From Limonium bicolor (lineage: Eukaryota; Streptophyta; Magnoliopsida; Caryophyllales; Plumbaginaceae): a stretch of DNA of 64,000 nt. The DNA is taken from the NCBI GenBank assembly GCA_023374045.1, contig CM041779.1:273109258-273173257 (forward strand). Reading direction: 5' to 3'. The first letter of the stretch is position 1; each line of letters starts with the position of its first letter. Positions 47,284 through 58,300 of the stretch are shown piece by piece. Below the pieces are notes generated by a model that was given only the letters and a program-made list of their open reading frames with translations, was not told the DNA's origin and ran no database searches. The position numbers and the translations under genes were made by a program.

Positions 47284-50200
47284 ATCCATGCAGATGAGAC
47301 TAAGAGTAGCCTTCAGTTTGCAAGCAGGGCTTTGCGGGTCACAAATTGTGCTCATGTTAATGAGGTAGGTCATCTTCTTGCTCTTTATCTTTGGAAATAT
47401 GTTATTTCTACTAGAGATGAAATATCATGTAAAATATCTCATGTCATTCATAGGGTATTCACTGTTGTATATATACAGTGTAAGTATGGACTGAGACTAG
47501 ACATAACAATATGGGCCTAATTACACATGACCGGCCCACTGGGCTACTATCCCCCCACGAACCGAACTACCCACTGGAAAGGGGGAGTTTGGAGCGCAAC
47601 TTATGAAAATGAGAAGAGGAACTAGGTTTTGTTAAAAGATCAGCAATTTGTTCCTCTGTGGGTAAATGTTGAATCTTCAAGCTCCCATTTTTAACTCTCT
47701 CCCGTACAAAGAAATAGTCCAAATCGACATGCTTCACCCGACTCTGGATCGCTGGATTCGAAGCAAGGAAAGTCGCCCCCAGATTATCACAATAAAGTTG
47801 AGGGGGATTCGTGAGAGAAATCCCCAATTCGGAGAGCAAGATCTGTAACCAGGCGACCTCCGCAGCAGCGATGGCAACCGATTTGTATTCTGCCTCAGTG
47901 GAGGAGCGGGAGACGGATTTCTGCTTGCGACTACGCCAAGAGATGAGGTGGTTGCCGAAGAAGATCAGATAAGCTGCGGTCGACCGACGATCAACTGGAG
48001 AGCCACCCCAGTCTGCATCGGAGAAAGCATGAAGAGAGCCGAGTTTGGTGCGAGGAAAGGAGAGACCCAGCTGTTGAGTTCCAATAAGGTAACGCAAAAT
48101 CCTCTTGACCGCACTCCAATGAATTTGTTTCGGTTTGTGCATGTACTGACACACACGATTGATGGCATAAGATAGATCGGGGCGGGTGATAGCTAGGTAT
48201 TGCAGACTTCCGACCACACTGCGATAATGTGTAGGATCGGCATAGTCAGGGGAATCCAAACTATCTAGGTTAGCCGAAGTAGACAAGGGTGTAGAACAAG
48301 ACTTGGAATGTAGCATATCTAGTTTGGACAGTAGGTCATGAATGTATTTAGTCTGGGTTAGGATGAGACCGTCTGAGTTTCTGGTCACAGAAACTCCAAG
48401 AAAGTAATTTAGTTTTCCTGATGCGGAGACAGGGAATTTTGTGGAGAGACTAGATAGAAAAAGTTCAATGAGATTTGAGGAGGAGGCAGTAAACAGGATA
48501 TCGTCAACATAGATGAGGACATACATTATATCCTGTTGATGTTTATATATAAAGAGGGAGGAGTCTGAAAGAGAGGGTGTAAAACCCACTTCAATGAGAT
48601 AAGAGCTTAGCTTAGAAAACCAAGCTCGGGGAGATTGTTTTAGACCGTAGAGAGACTTCTTCAAAAGGCAAACATGATTGGGATAGGTAGGATTAACAAA
48701 ACCCTGTGGTTGTTTAGTGTAGACCTGCTCCTCCAAATCCCCATGTAAGAATGCGTTTTGTATGTCTGCTTGATAGATAGGCCAGTCCAAACAAACTGCA
48801 ATAGACAACACCATTCTGATAGTTGATGTCTTCACCACAGGACTATATGTTTCGGTATAGTCTTGTCCAAAGGATTGGGAATAGCCCTGAGCAACTAACC
48901 TCGCCTTTCTCCTTTGTAAAGAACCATCCGAATTTCTTTTAGTTTTGAGAATCCATTTGGTTCCCAAAATATTCATCCGTCTGTCATAAGGAACCAGTTC
49001 CCATGTCTGTGTGTGCATAAGGGCATCAAATTCCCTCTGAATAGCTTGTCTCCACTCAGGATAGTGTTGAGCCTGTTTAAAAGTTGGTTCCTCTGGAATA
49101 TCAGCAGCGGTAAGAAGAGTGTTTCTGATCTTAGGCCATATAATAGACCCATCTGTGTAGACTTTGGGATGCAGAGAGTTGGTCTTGGACCGTGTGACCA
49201 TAGGATGGACAGTGGTTTGAGGAGCTGTAGATGAGTGGGGTTCTTGTGTTGTAGGAGCAGGGCTGGTTGGGGTAGGATTCTCAGTGGGTGGATCTGTAGT
49301 AGGGGTGTTTGGGGGTAAACTGGGGGCAGGAGTAACCTGCATCTGGGTGTCAAAAATGCAGGGATCAGTGGCTGTGTCAGGCTGTGGGTTAGTGGGGGAA
49401 GAAGAGCTGAAAGGTGTGACTGAGGGAAAGGAATCCTCATTAAAAATCACATCCCGAGAGATGATGATTTTCTGGGTTAGAGGATCTAGACATATGTATC
49501 CCGTGTGGCTTGGAGAATAACCAAGAAAGATACATTCAGTGGAGCGAAAAGAGAGTTTATGTTTGTTGATAGGGCGCATGTTTGGCCAACAAGCCGAGCC
49601 AAAGGTGCGAAGTTTGGTATAATCTGGAGATTGGTGGAATAGTAATTGAAAAGGAGATTGATTGTGAAGAGACTGAGAGGGGGTTCTGTTCAGGAGGTAT
49701 GTGGAGGTAGTCACAGCATATGACCAGTAAGACAAGGGTAGATGGGCATGGGCAAGGAGGGTTAGGGCACGATCCATAACAATGCGGTGTCTGCACTCAA
49801 CCATGCCATTTTGTGCATGAGAGTATGGGCAGGTGAACCTGTGGTGAATCCCCTTTGTTTCAAGAAACCTTCTGAGAGCCAAGAATTCTCCACCGTTATC
49901 AGTTTGAACTGATTTGATAACAGTAGAAAATTGATTTTCAACCAGAGATACAAACTTAGGAAAAACAGTAGCCACATCAGATTTGAGAGAGAGAGGAAAG
50001 CACCACATAAACTTAGTTGAGTCATCAACTATCAGTAAGTAGTAACGATAACCATCAACAGAAACAAATTGAGCAGGGCCCCAAAGATCCATATATAGCA
50101 AAGCAAATGGTTTAATAGATCTAGCACCAGTAGACTGGTGAGGAAGAGCATGTATCTTCCCTTTACAACAGGATGAACAAAATTGTTTTTCAACTGATTT

Positions 50201-52971
50201 ATCAATAGGAAGATGAAACTTATTGATAGTAAACGTGGTCTGTAAAAAGGAAGGATGGCCTAGCCGAGAATGCCATCTGTTTGTTGATGCACGAGCACCC
50301 TGGGTGATAGATGTGTGATAGGCTGTTGGTTGATGAATCCCCTTAGGAAAAGCATACAGACCACCCTCAACTGAACCTCGAAGAAGAATCCTCCCAGTTG
50401 AGCGATCCTTGACAAAAAAACAATCAGGCAGAAATTCAACAGTAACATCATTATCAGCAGTGAATCGTTTCACTGAAATAAGATTAGTGAGAAGACCAGG
50501 AGCACGATAAATGCTGGATAACAGATAGGATCTATTAGAACTATTGATAGTGCCAGATCCTTGATGAGTAATGGATAGAGAAGTACCATCACCCAGGCTA
50601 ACTGTTTCCGTTCCAGTGTAGTCATTTGCTCCTAGATTCAGTCTCTGAAAATCGTTTGTAAAGTGGTGAGTAGCACCAGTGTCTGCTATCCAATTCCCCT
50701 GTCCATGGGAAGCATTGCTCATAGCAACATTTGCCTGAAAGGACTTAGGTGGGGGCTGTTGGTAGGACTGGTTATAGCGATGATAACACATCTTAGCAGT
50801 ATGTCCTCTCTTGTCACATATCTGACACTGAGGACGAGTATCAACATGTCCAGCAAAGGTTGTGGGAGAGGAATAAGTGGTGTACTGAGAGTTGTAGTTC
50901 CCTTGCCCATAAGTGGAGGAACTGTTGTATCCTTTCCCTTTTGGCTTATTGTTGTTGTTTTGACCACGGTTATAAGATGATTTGTTTTTGGACTTATCTG
51001 TTTTTGTGGTGGTATTGAGAGATATAGGTTGAGTAGATTGGCTGTTTTGATCTGTAATTCTAACCTCCTGACCGAGAAGGTGAGCATAGATCTGGTGAGG
51101 GGTAAGGGAAACAGATTGAGTCATAAGATAGGTGACCATCGAGTCATATTCCTGTGGTAATCCTTTGAGAAGAAAGGTCTTAAAATCCCGATCAGAAAAA
51201 TATCTCATACTAGAGATGAAATATCATGTAAAATATCTCATGTCATTCATAGGGTATTCACTGTTGTATATATACAGTGTAAGTATGGACTGAGACTAGA
51301 CATAACAATATGGGCCTAATTACACATGACCGGCCCACTGGGCTACTAATTTCAGTATCTTTGATTGCTATATCAATGTTGTCTGCCGCATTTTTCTAAA
51401 TGTGAAGCTCCATTCCAGTGAATTCCAACGTTGACATATCTTTATATCAGATTCTAACCGATGCTGCCTTGTTAAAACGACAAAAGAAAGAAATTGAGCA
51501 ACTCCGAGCTAAACTTCAGGTGCTGCTTTGGTGGTTGATAAGAGAAAGCCGATGCTCTTTTTTTTTTGATAAGTAGAAAACCGATGCTCTGTCTTTTGTA
51601 TGCATTAATTTCATGTTTCATGAATGTCAGTATTCAGATGAGTAGGTGCCGTCATCTCTTTTCTCCTTTTTACAGGGCTCTTATTCTGAACATCTTGAAG
51701 AGGAGGCTTTGAGAAATACATTATTACAGGTTGGAGTGTAGTAGTATGTTGCCTGTTAGATATTTTTAGTGAAGTGTTGAATATATCGTGTGCTGAAAAT
51801 CTTTCTTTTGTACAGACTGAGTTGGAGAAAGAGCGAATAGCTCTGGAGCTGGAGGAGGAAAAAAGATCTCAAGCTGAACGTGATAAACGGCTTGAGGAAC
51901 AAGCTAAAAGAATCAAGAACTTGAGCTCGATGGTTCTCAATGCTAACAGAAATGAAATCCGCGAGCGTCATAAAAAGGTTTTGTCTTTATGATTGACATT
52001 ACATCACTCGCGTATCTTTTTTTTTTTTTTTTTTTTGAAAATAGATCACTCGCGTATCTTGATTGATCGGTTAACTGTGGCTGCCATTCTGATCTTCATC
52101 TAGTTATCTCTTATGTACAGCTGATAAACATTGGTCCGGCTCGGAAAAAGATGATTGGCCCGGTTCGGAAAGAATAATACGTGGACTTAGATAAAAAAAT
52201 TAGACCGGAAAAACAATTTGAAGTAGACTTTAGTAAAATTGTAAGCCAGTAAGTAAACCCGAGTAAATATATTTTTATAAAATTATAATAATATATATTA
52301 ATATATATTTAATCATAAGGAATATATATATAATTTTTAATTAAATTATATATAATATATGTAATTTTTCAATATAATATTTATATAAATAAATAATTAG
52401 AACAAGACCCGACAGGACACGGATAAAACAAAAAAATCCAGATCAAGCCAGCTGAAAAATAAAAAATCAAGATTGGATGGACCTAAACACAATTTTGTCT
52501 GGTCTGCCACTCTTATGTTAAAACACTTTTGCTACTAACAATTTAAAAATTTTAACTGATTATATATTTTTCATGAATAACATTTCTTTGATATACCATA
52601 ATGTATTTGTCAAAAATTTACTACTTGATTAGCTAATGTGTATTTTTGTTGGCTTAGAAGATTCTTCTCTTGTCATTTACTATCCCTTTCATCTTGACAA
52701 TGATATCTATTGTCCCGACATCTGTATGGGAAGCGACTTAATGGTTCAAATACTATAGATTTTATGACCTTTGAATATTTGCCCAATATCGCTGACAAAA
52801 TTGTTAAAGGTATCCAATAATTATTCTTTGGTACAAATTTTAAAGCTTTACCCTTACCTTACTACTGGATATGGACCTTTTTTTTCCATTAAGAACTTGC
52901 TCATACTTTTATAGATTAAGATGAGGGATACGTGGTGCCCTGGAAAGCTTGACGATGGAAAATCAATAAAT
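47284..52971 (+). CDS. Kinesin KIN-7 (CENP-E-like) gene fragment, five exons
   Basis: Exons 47284-47364, 51451-51519, 51676-51729, 51816-51977 and 52915-52971, all phase 0 with AG/GT borders and open. The first gives the motor's last conserved part (ADETKSSLQFASRALRVTNC); the second the neck (ILTDAALLKRQKKEIEQLRA); the third GSYSEHLEEEALRNTLLQ; the fourth a charged coiled coil (LEKERIALELEEEKRSQAER); the fifth IKMRDTWCPGKL. Together this is the motor-neck-coil segment of KIN-7N/7O-type plus-end mitotic kinesins. The preceding motor (ATP-binding loop, switch regions) is not in the window: upstream is a CACTA transposon and only a few hundred bases of host-like sequence. Further tail exons are also absent before RPL24. 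Intron 1 contains a copia element in antisense. I regard it as a truncated or broken gene, although the retained exons show no damage. Confidence 0.8.
47409..47549 (-). repeat. 3' LTR of young copia (141 bp)
   Basis: Plus strand TACTAGAGATG to GGGCTACTA. Preceded by the TSD ATTTC; identical to 51208-51348. It carries TATATATACAG as a possible promoter. Confidence 0.95.
47567..51208 (-). CDS. Copia Gag-Pol polyprotein, N-terminally truncated, otherwise intact
   Basis: 1213 residues with no stop. Residues 1-55 are the C-terminal part of gag (FLLKGLPQEYDSMV, QIYAHLLGQEV). Then a CCHC knuckle, 128-141 (CQICDKRGHTAKMC); protease DTGA at 176-179; integrase zinc region 312-348 (HSRLGHPS, CSSC); integrase core with acidic residues near 374, 437 and 471 (DLWGP, QTDNGGEF, NGMVE); RT 715-960 with Asp near 815 ([13 protein letters not shown]) and YVDD at 900-903; RNase H 1060-1165 with SDADWGG, SSTEAEY and LYCDN. 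All catalytic motifs are present. About the first 180 residues of a normal gag are missing, and the ATG spans the LTR-internal junction (A from the LTR, TG from gag). Enzymes could be active if expressed, but particle formation from this gag is doubtful. Confidence 0.95.
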   Translation of the reverse strand: MRYFSDRDFKTFLLKGLPQEYDSMVTYLMTQSVSLTPHQIYAHLLGQEVRITDQNSQSTQPISLNTTTKTDKSKNKSSYNRGQNNNNKPKGKGYNSSSTYGQGNYNSQYTTYSSPTTFAGHVDTRPQCQICDKRGHTAKMCYHRYNQSYQQPPPKSFQANVAMSNASHGQGNWIADTGATHHFTNDFQRLNLGANDYTGTETVSLGDGTSLSITHQGSGTINSSNRSYLLSSIYRAPGLLTNLISVKRFTADNDVTVEFLPDCFFVKDRSTGRILLRGSVEGGLYAFPKGIHQPTAYHTSITQGARASTNRWHSRLGHPSFLQTTFTINKFHLPIDKSVEKQFCSSCCKGKIHALPHQSTGARSIKPFALLYMDLWGPAQFVSVDGYRYYLLIVDDSTKFMWCFPLSLKSDVATVFPKFVSLVENQFSTVIKSVQTDNGGEFLALRRFLETKGIHHRFTCPYSHAQNGMVECRHRIVMDRALTLLAHAHLPLSYWSYAVTTSTYLLNRTPSQSLHNQSPFQLLFHQSPDYTKLRTFGSACWPNMRPINKHKLSFRSTECIFLGYSPSHTGYICLDPLTQKIIISRDVIFNEDSFPSVTPFSSSSPTNPQPDTATDPCIFDTQMQVTPAPSLPPNTPTTDPPTENPTPTSPAPTTQEPHSSTAPQTTVHPMVTRSKTNSLHPKVYTDGSIIWPKIRNTLLTAADIPEEPTFKQAQHYPEWRQAIQREFDALMHTQTWELVPYDRRMNILGTKWILKTKRNSDGSLQRRKARLVAQGYSQSFGQDYTETYSPVVKTSTIRMVLSIAVCLDWPIYQADIQNAFLHGDLEEQVYTKQPQGFVNPTYPNHVCLLKKSLYGLKQSPRAWFSKLSSYLIEVGFTPSLSDSSLFIYKHQQDIMYVLIYVDDILFTASSSNLIELFLSSLSTKFPVSASGKLNYFLGVSVTRNSDGLILTQTKYIHDLLSKLDMLHSKSCSTPLSTSANLDSLDSPDYADPTHYRSVVGSLQYLAITRPDLSYAINRVCQYMHKPKQIHWSAVKRILRYLIGTQQLGLSFPRTKLGSLHAFSDADWGGSPVDRRSTAAYLIFFGNHLISWRSRKQKSVSRSSTEAEYKSVAIAAAEVAWLQILLSELGISLTNPPQLYCDNLGATFLASNPAIQSRVKHVDLDYFFVRERVKNGSLKIQHLPTEEQIADLLTKPSSSSHFHKLRSKLPLSSG
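51208..51348 (-). repeat. 5' LTR of young copia (141 bp)
   Basis: Same 141 bp as 47409-47549 and followed by TSD ATTTC at 51349-51353. Its inner end is fused to gag at 51207/51208. Confidence 0.95.
51978..52914. other. Kinesin intron, AT-rich
   Basis: Contains a T-run at 52018-52036 and a strongly AT-rich stretch at 52260-52400. No exon or element recognised. Confidence 0.6.
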
Positions 52972-53332
52972 GTAAGTGTTCGTATCAACTCTTTCATAAT
53001 CTAATAAAAACATTTTTTAATGTTCATTTATGATTTCATCACAGTATTAACTCAATGATTACTGCTATGTTGGTGGTCTTAAAAGTTAATGAATAAACAT
53101 AATTAGTAAACTTCATTTGGGAAAAAAGCAGAGAACATTCAAAGCATTCTGGTTCTATACTTGGATTTTTTGTGTGTTGCTGATAATGAAGTGCATTGGG
53201 TTAAGCCAACATTGTCATTGTTTTGGGCTTCAATATCAAGATTTAGAGAATTAAGCCTCTTTTTGCTATCAATTTATTCTAAACTATGCTATTGTGTTTC
53301 CATTTTTTGGTTCTATTCTTATGTATATTTAG

Positions 53333-54609
53333 ATGACACGTAATCGAGGTAGTGGTTCTAGTGGCCTCAATGACTCCTCCAAGGGCAAGGGCCCAATAGG
53401 TGAATCTTTGTCTCCACTTCCTCGGTGTACCACACTCCTTTGTGAGGACGGTTTTATAAATGTTGCTGCTCGTGCTTGGTGTGACCTGGGCAGGAGTTTT
53501 GTCGTGGAGAGAAGGATAGCAGCCGAGGTGGTCCAAGCCAGGTGTGGATACACTTCTTGAGAGATTTGGTCTCTCATCAGTACTCCGGATGGGTGAAGGG
53601 CTTTTCTGCCCCGCATTGGTCCGAGAATTCTATGCGAATGCACAGGCACATGACTCTATTAGCATCATTACATCATTTGTGCAGCATCATCCGATAGAAA
53701 TCACACCTAGCACCTTCAGTCGTCTCCTTAATATTCCAAATAATGAGGAGGCCCATTGGAAGATCAGTGAGGCTAGGTTACGAGTTACAAATACTAAGTG
53801 GCTCTCGGAAGTGCCACGAGTTACTCGACGCAAGGGAGACGGGGACAAGGATGTGCTCCCCTACGCTCGCCTCCCCACACATGCAGAGGCTATTAGCGAA
53901 GATCCTTAGCCATCAGATCCGGCCTCAGGCTGGAACTGATGCTTCTAACGAGGATTGTGTCCTCCTAGAGTATTTATTGACTGAGCTTCCTTTACCAAGC
54001 CAGCGCATTTCTATCGCTTATGTGATGTTTCGACAACTTCATAAGGTGGTTTGTTATCTCCGGTCTAAGAAGAAGAAGATCACTCCCATCTTTCCATTCT
54101 TGATCCATCACCACCTGACCGCTGTGCTCCCTAAGGAGGTTTTTGTTGGCTTTAAAGTGCGCGAGGGCGAGGGTGCCATCACATAGAAGACATTGAAGAT
54201 GTGGGGGTTTATGAGACTTGATGATGGCAGCTGGGTACGAGGTGGCTCTGGCCTTGGGGATTCTGGGTCCTTTGCACCTCCTTCAGGGGAATCCCAGTCT
54301 CAAGGACCTGACACTTTAGTTATGCAGCCACCCACTCCTCTTCCATTAATGAAAGTCCCTCATGAGCTTCAAGTGCAGCTAAGTGAGATTCAGCGCAACC
54401 AGGAGGAGATGCAACACCAATTCATAGAGATGCAACAGGATATGAGGACCGAGAAAACTATGATATGTGATTCCCAGCTTCTCGTTACCCAACGCTTGCA
54501 GCAGAGTGATACTATTCAGGTGCAGACGGCGCAGATTCTACAGAGCCTCTTTGCTAGCTTAGGTCTTGGAGCTTCACATCCGGGACAGTTTCCTCCCCCG
54601 CCACCTTAG
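53333..54609 (+). pseudogene. Retrotransposon extra ORF with plant 'transposon protein' (Transposase_32-like) domain, frameshifted
   Basis: Three frames must be joined: 53333-53560 (MTRNRGSGSSGLNDSSKGKG, then a region with CEDGFINVAARAWCDLGR), 53544-53909 and 53743-54609. The middle part has the diagnostic pattern LVREFYANAQAHD...FSRLLNIPN, and later LLTELPLPSQRISIAYVMF. A TAG at 54184 precedes a Gln-rich, coiled-coil-like end (LQVQLSEIQRNQEEMQ...) and a Pro run. This domain class is found in additional ORFs of plant LTR retrotransposons; its function is unknown to me. At least two frameshifts and one stop make it inactive. The ATG follows a splice-acceptor-like TATATTTAG, probably by chance. 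Confidence 0.55.
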
Positions 54610-55340
54610 TGATTAGTTACTTTGTGTATTTGTTTATTTTATTTGCTTATTTTGTTTAACTTATTTTAGTTCTTGGATTATTTTTATTTTCTTTACTGTT
54701 TTAAAAAAAACCCAGAAACAACGGGGCACTCATGAAAACAACAATATATCTTTGTTCCTTAATGTTATATACTATTATTGCAATGTTGTTTTGTTTCCAC
54801 TTGTGTTTTGTCTTGCATTATCTCTTTTTGTGTACCACTATTTCAACTCCTAGAGGATCATATATGTGGGGGATTGTCTATGTTGATCCCTTGCTTCCGT
54901 TTTACTGAACTCTAGGAAGTATTCTTTTCATGATTATGCACTTTTTTGTACTCCCTATTGTTTTGCTTTGCTTGATTTGCTTCTTGATATAATTCTTTCG
55001 ACGTAATGAGGACATTGCTCTAGTATAAGTGTGAAAGTAGATTGACTCCTTTGTAGCTTATTTTTAAGCTTTATTTCTTGCACTTCTTTGAGTTCTGTTA
55101 AGTGATGGTAATTGAAATGAGAGTTATAGAGGAAGCTCAATAGGTTGACAAATTATGGGGTACAAAACATTTCAACTATTTGAGATTTTTTTATTGATTA
55201 ATTGAACTTAATTTTTCATTGAGATTGATTGGTTTTTAGAATATGAACCATTTGAGTATTAGAATGAATTGGAAAGTAAAAGTGGAAAAGAATAAGGGCT
55301 AGGTACTCAGTTGATCGAAAAGACAAATCTGAACCAATAT

Positions 55341-58300
55341 TGAAATACCCCGTAATTAAAAATAGTGATTAATTAGGCTAATAAATGTTTTAGAAGCTTA
55401 ATTAAGTCCAAATAATCATGAGGGAACAAATCCCGAAGAAAACGGATCCTTAAAACGGATTAAGAACGCTAACGAACCTTAAAGCACGTTTTTCGAGGAA
55501 ATCGGGAAAACGTGACTTTAAGCGGGTCAAATAGACTCGTAACAATTTTAGTCAACTAAATAGTCACTAATAAATATTAGTGAAGGTCTAGAACCAATAA
55601 AACAAGAAAATAGTAAAAACTGTCAAAAACGGGAAGTTGTGGGGTAGAAACATAAATAACCCAAACTAGTGTGTCCATCATTGAAATAAAAATGTAAAGT
55701 TTGTGTGTGTGGGTTGTGTCAGCCGATTTCCCCCTCTCTCACACACTCTCTTAACTCTCCTTATGTACAAAAGATCAAAACAATTAAAAAAGCAAAAAGT
55801 AAACTACTTTACTTACCTACTCTCTCTCCTACTCTCTATTCTCCTCTCACTCACGTAGAACCCCCACTCCCTCCTCTCTATTTTCCTTCTTCCAGGCGAC
55901 AGCAATGGAGAAAATGAGGAACTCACAAAAACCTCACCTTCTCTCCTCTTGTTAAGTGTCCAAACCTTCACCAAAAATCACAAAAAGTATACCATTGTCT
56001 TCCTCTCATCAAGGAGAGTATTCCTCTCTTTCCAAAATTCAAAAACAAGCACTTTCATCCCCATGGGTATTCTTGCTTTTGAGCTTCAAGACCACCATTA
56101 GAACCACCTCCATCTCCTTACTACTTTGAGGTAAAAATATTCTTGAAACCTCATCTTTTTCTAGCCCTTGTGGGCAAAAAAAAATTTGAAACTAAACCCG
56201 TGTTGGAGCCTTGTGTTCTAGCCGGTTTTGGCATTCTTGGAGGGTGAGAAATCTTGTTCTTGAGCTGTCCAAAACTCCATCTCATCATTTGCAAGGTAAT
56301 GAATTCCTAAACCCTAAAAACTTACCTTAAGGCTTTTAAAGAATGGTTAAGGGTTATTGGTATTAAAATGGTGTGTATATGTGGGTTGTAGTGTTAGAGA
56401 ATTTAATCTACAAATCGGTGGAGAGGGAGAAAAGGAAGAAGGAAGAAGAAAAGAGGAACTAGAAGAAGAACAAGGTAAATGATGCTCACATTTGTAGTCT
56501 TGTAAATGTTCTATGTAACAGATTTTAAATAGCTTTTGAATGTATATTGAAAATGGTAATGAGTAGTAGTGTAATGAGGAAGAAGATCTAAACTGTTTTG
56601 GGAGCTTAAAAGACAATTTAAAACTTGTTGAAACCTAGAGGGAATTAGATGTTGAGTGCAGGAATTTAATGGTGTTTAATGTGTAGTAGTGTGTTGGAGA
56701 GTTGTGTATATTGTTGTGTTTATAAACAGGTGAAATGGGTAGTGTTTGTGAGATAAAACACGTGGTGAGAATGTAAAAATATAGGGGAGGTTATGTCAAA
56801 ATTTACCTAGAACTAGAACACTTAAGAACTAGAAAACTAGGTAAAAATATACCCTTGTAACATATTTTGATTTGAGATAGTTAATGGGTAGGTTAGGAGA
56901 GATAGTTAATGCATTGTAAGCATTAGAAAGGTCATTAGAAGAGAGAGCTCAAGATGGAGAAAGTGAGAGTTGAAATCTGTAGCATAATGCAACTAAAGGA
57001 AGAAAATGTAAGTGCTGAAATGAGAACTTAGGAAATATGTGAGTGAACTAGCATAAAAGGAGTAATAGGTTAGCAATGGATTTAAACATGTTTAGGAGCT
57101 TAATTAGGTGCTAAAATATGTGGGATTAAGTGTAGGAACAATAGGGGATTAATTAGACAAAGTTTGATTTGTAACAGATTAAGAAAATGTCAAATTACAA
57201 AATTCTGTAGCAGGTCCAGGACTTAGTCCTCGGACAAAGACCCGGACCATGCTGCAATTTGTATCCGAGAGTTAGAGAAAGGAGTGGTCCAGGACTTAAG
57301 TCCAGTGCAAGGACCCAGACCACCCCTAATAAACCATCCGAGAGTTTTGAGAATTAAGGGTCCGGGACTTACCCTGGGTAAGAAGACCCGGACCATAGTA
57401 AGAAAAGTCACCAAGAGTTTTAACCTCTGGTCCGGGACTCAAGTCCAGTAAGAGGACCCGGACCATGCAATTAAAATAGCCGAGAGTTATGACCATGTGT
57501 TGGTCCGGGACTGAAGACCCGGACAAGGTCCCGGACCAACCAAAAATTGTAATTAAGTGTATTAAATGGGTATTAAGGTAAGGAAGTGAATGGTAATGAT
57601 AGTATAAGATAAGTAAGACTTAATTAAGGATGTTCAAAGGTCATTAAGAGTATAAACAAGTTTTAAAAGTAATAAAGAGTAAGTAAACCATATGTAAGTA
57701 TAAGAATTGTAAAGATAGAGCAAGTAAGAGTTAGGAAATGTAAGAGTAATCGAGTTTAGTTAATGATAGTTAGATTAATCACTCGATTGTATGTATGTCA
57801 TAGGACTTGGATTGTGAACACCGGAGGAAAGTTGGGATACAAGTACAACGGTGAACGGTATGAACTCCTCATGCCCCGTATGCTATCTTGGTTACTCTGA
57901 TTTGTGTGTTGTGTGCTAATTGATCACCAAATAAGATAAATGAACGAATCAGTATATTATGCTTACTTGTGAATATCATGAGATTGTTCCTTGTTTGCAT
58001 ATCTTCTTTAAATCATAGTTTGTATAATTCATGAAATGTATGGATGAATATGAGTGTATGTATGTGTGATATATGGTATTGTGACCGAATGTGATTGTGA
58101 TTGGACTTCTAACTGATTCCTTACAAGCTAACCAATCTAACTTAAATTGGCAATTAAATTGGAATGAGTAGAAGTCCGATATAGTTTCGGTCATGCGTAA
58201 GGATGCGGAGACACAAGAGGTTGGATCCAATTCCTGACTCTTTAACTGGTCCACGGCCCAAACCCTTTAAATGGGTAGCATCCCGGATTGGTGAGTCAAG

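Larger units (their letters stand above)
47409..51348 (-). mobile_element. Young Ty1/copia (Ale/Retrofit-like) element with 141-bp LTRs, no PBS
   Basis: 3940 bp, with ATTTC duplications at 47404-47408 and 51349-51353. The LTRs (47409-47549 and 51208-51348) look identical base for base. They end in TA...TA rather than TG...CA. A polypurine tract (TGGGGGGA on the minus strand) adjoins the 3' LTR at 47550. The 5' LTR, however, joins directly to the middle of gag; there is no PBS, leader or gag N-terminal region. It lies in antisense in kinesin intron 1. Identical LTRs and an undamaged ORF show that insertion is recent. Confidence 0.95.
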
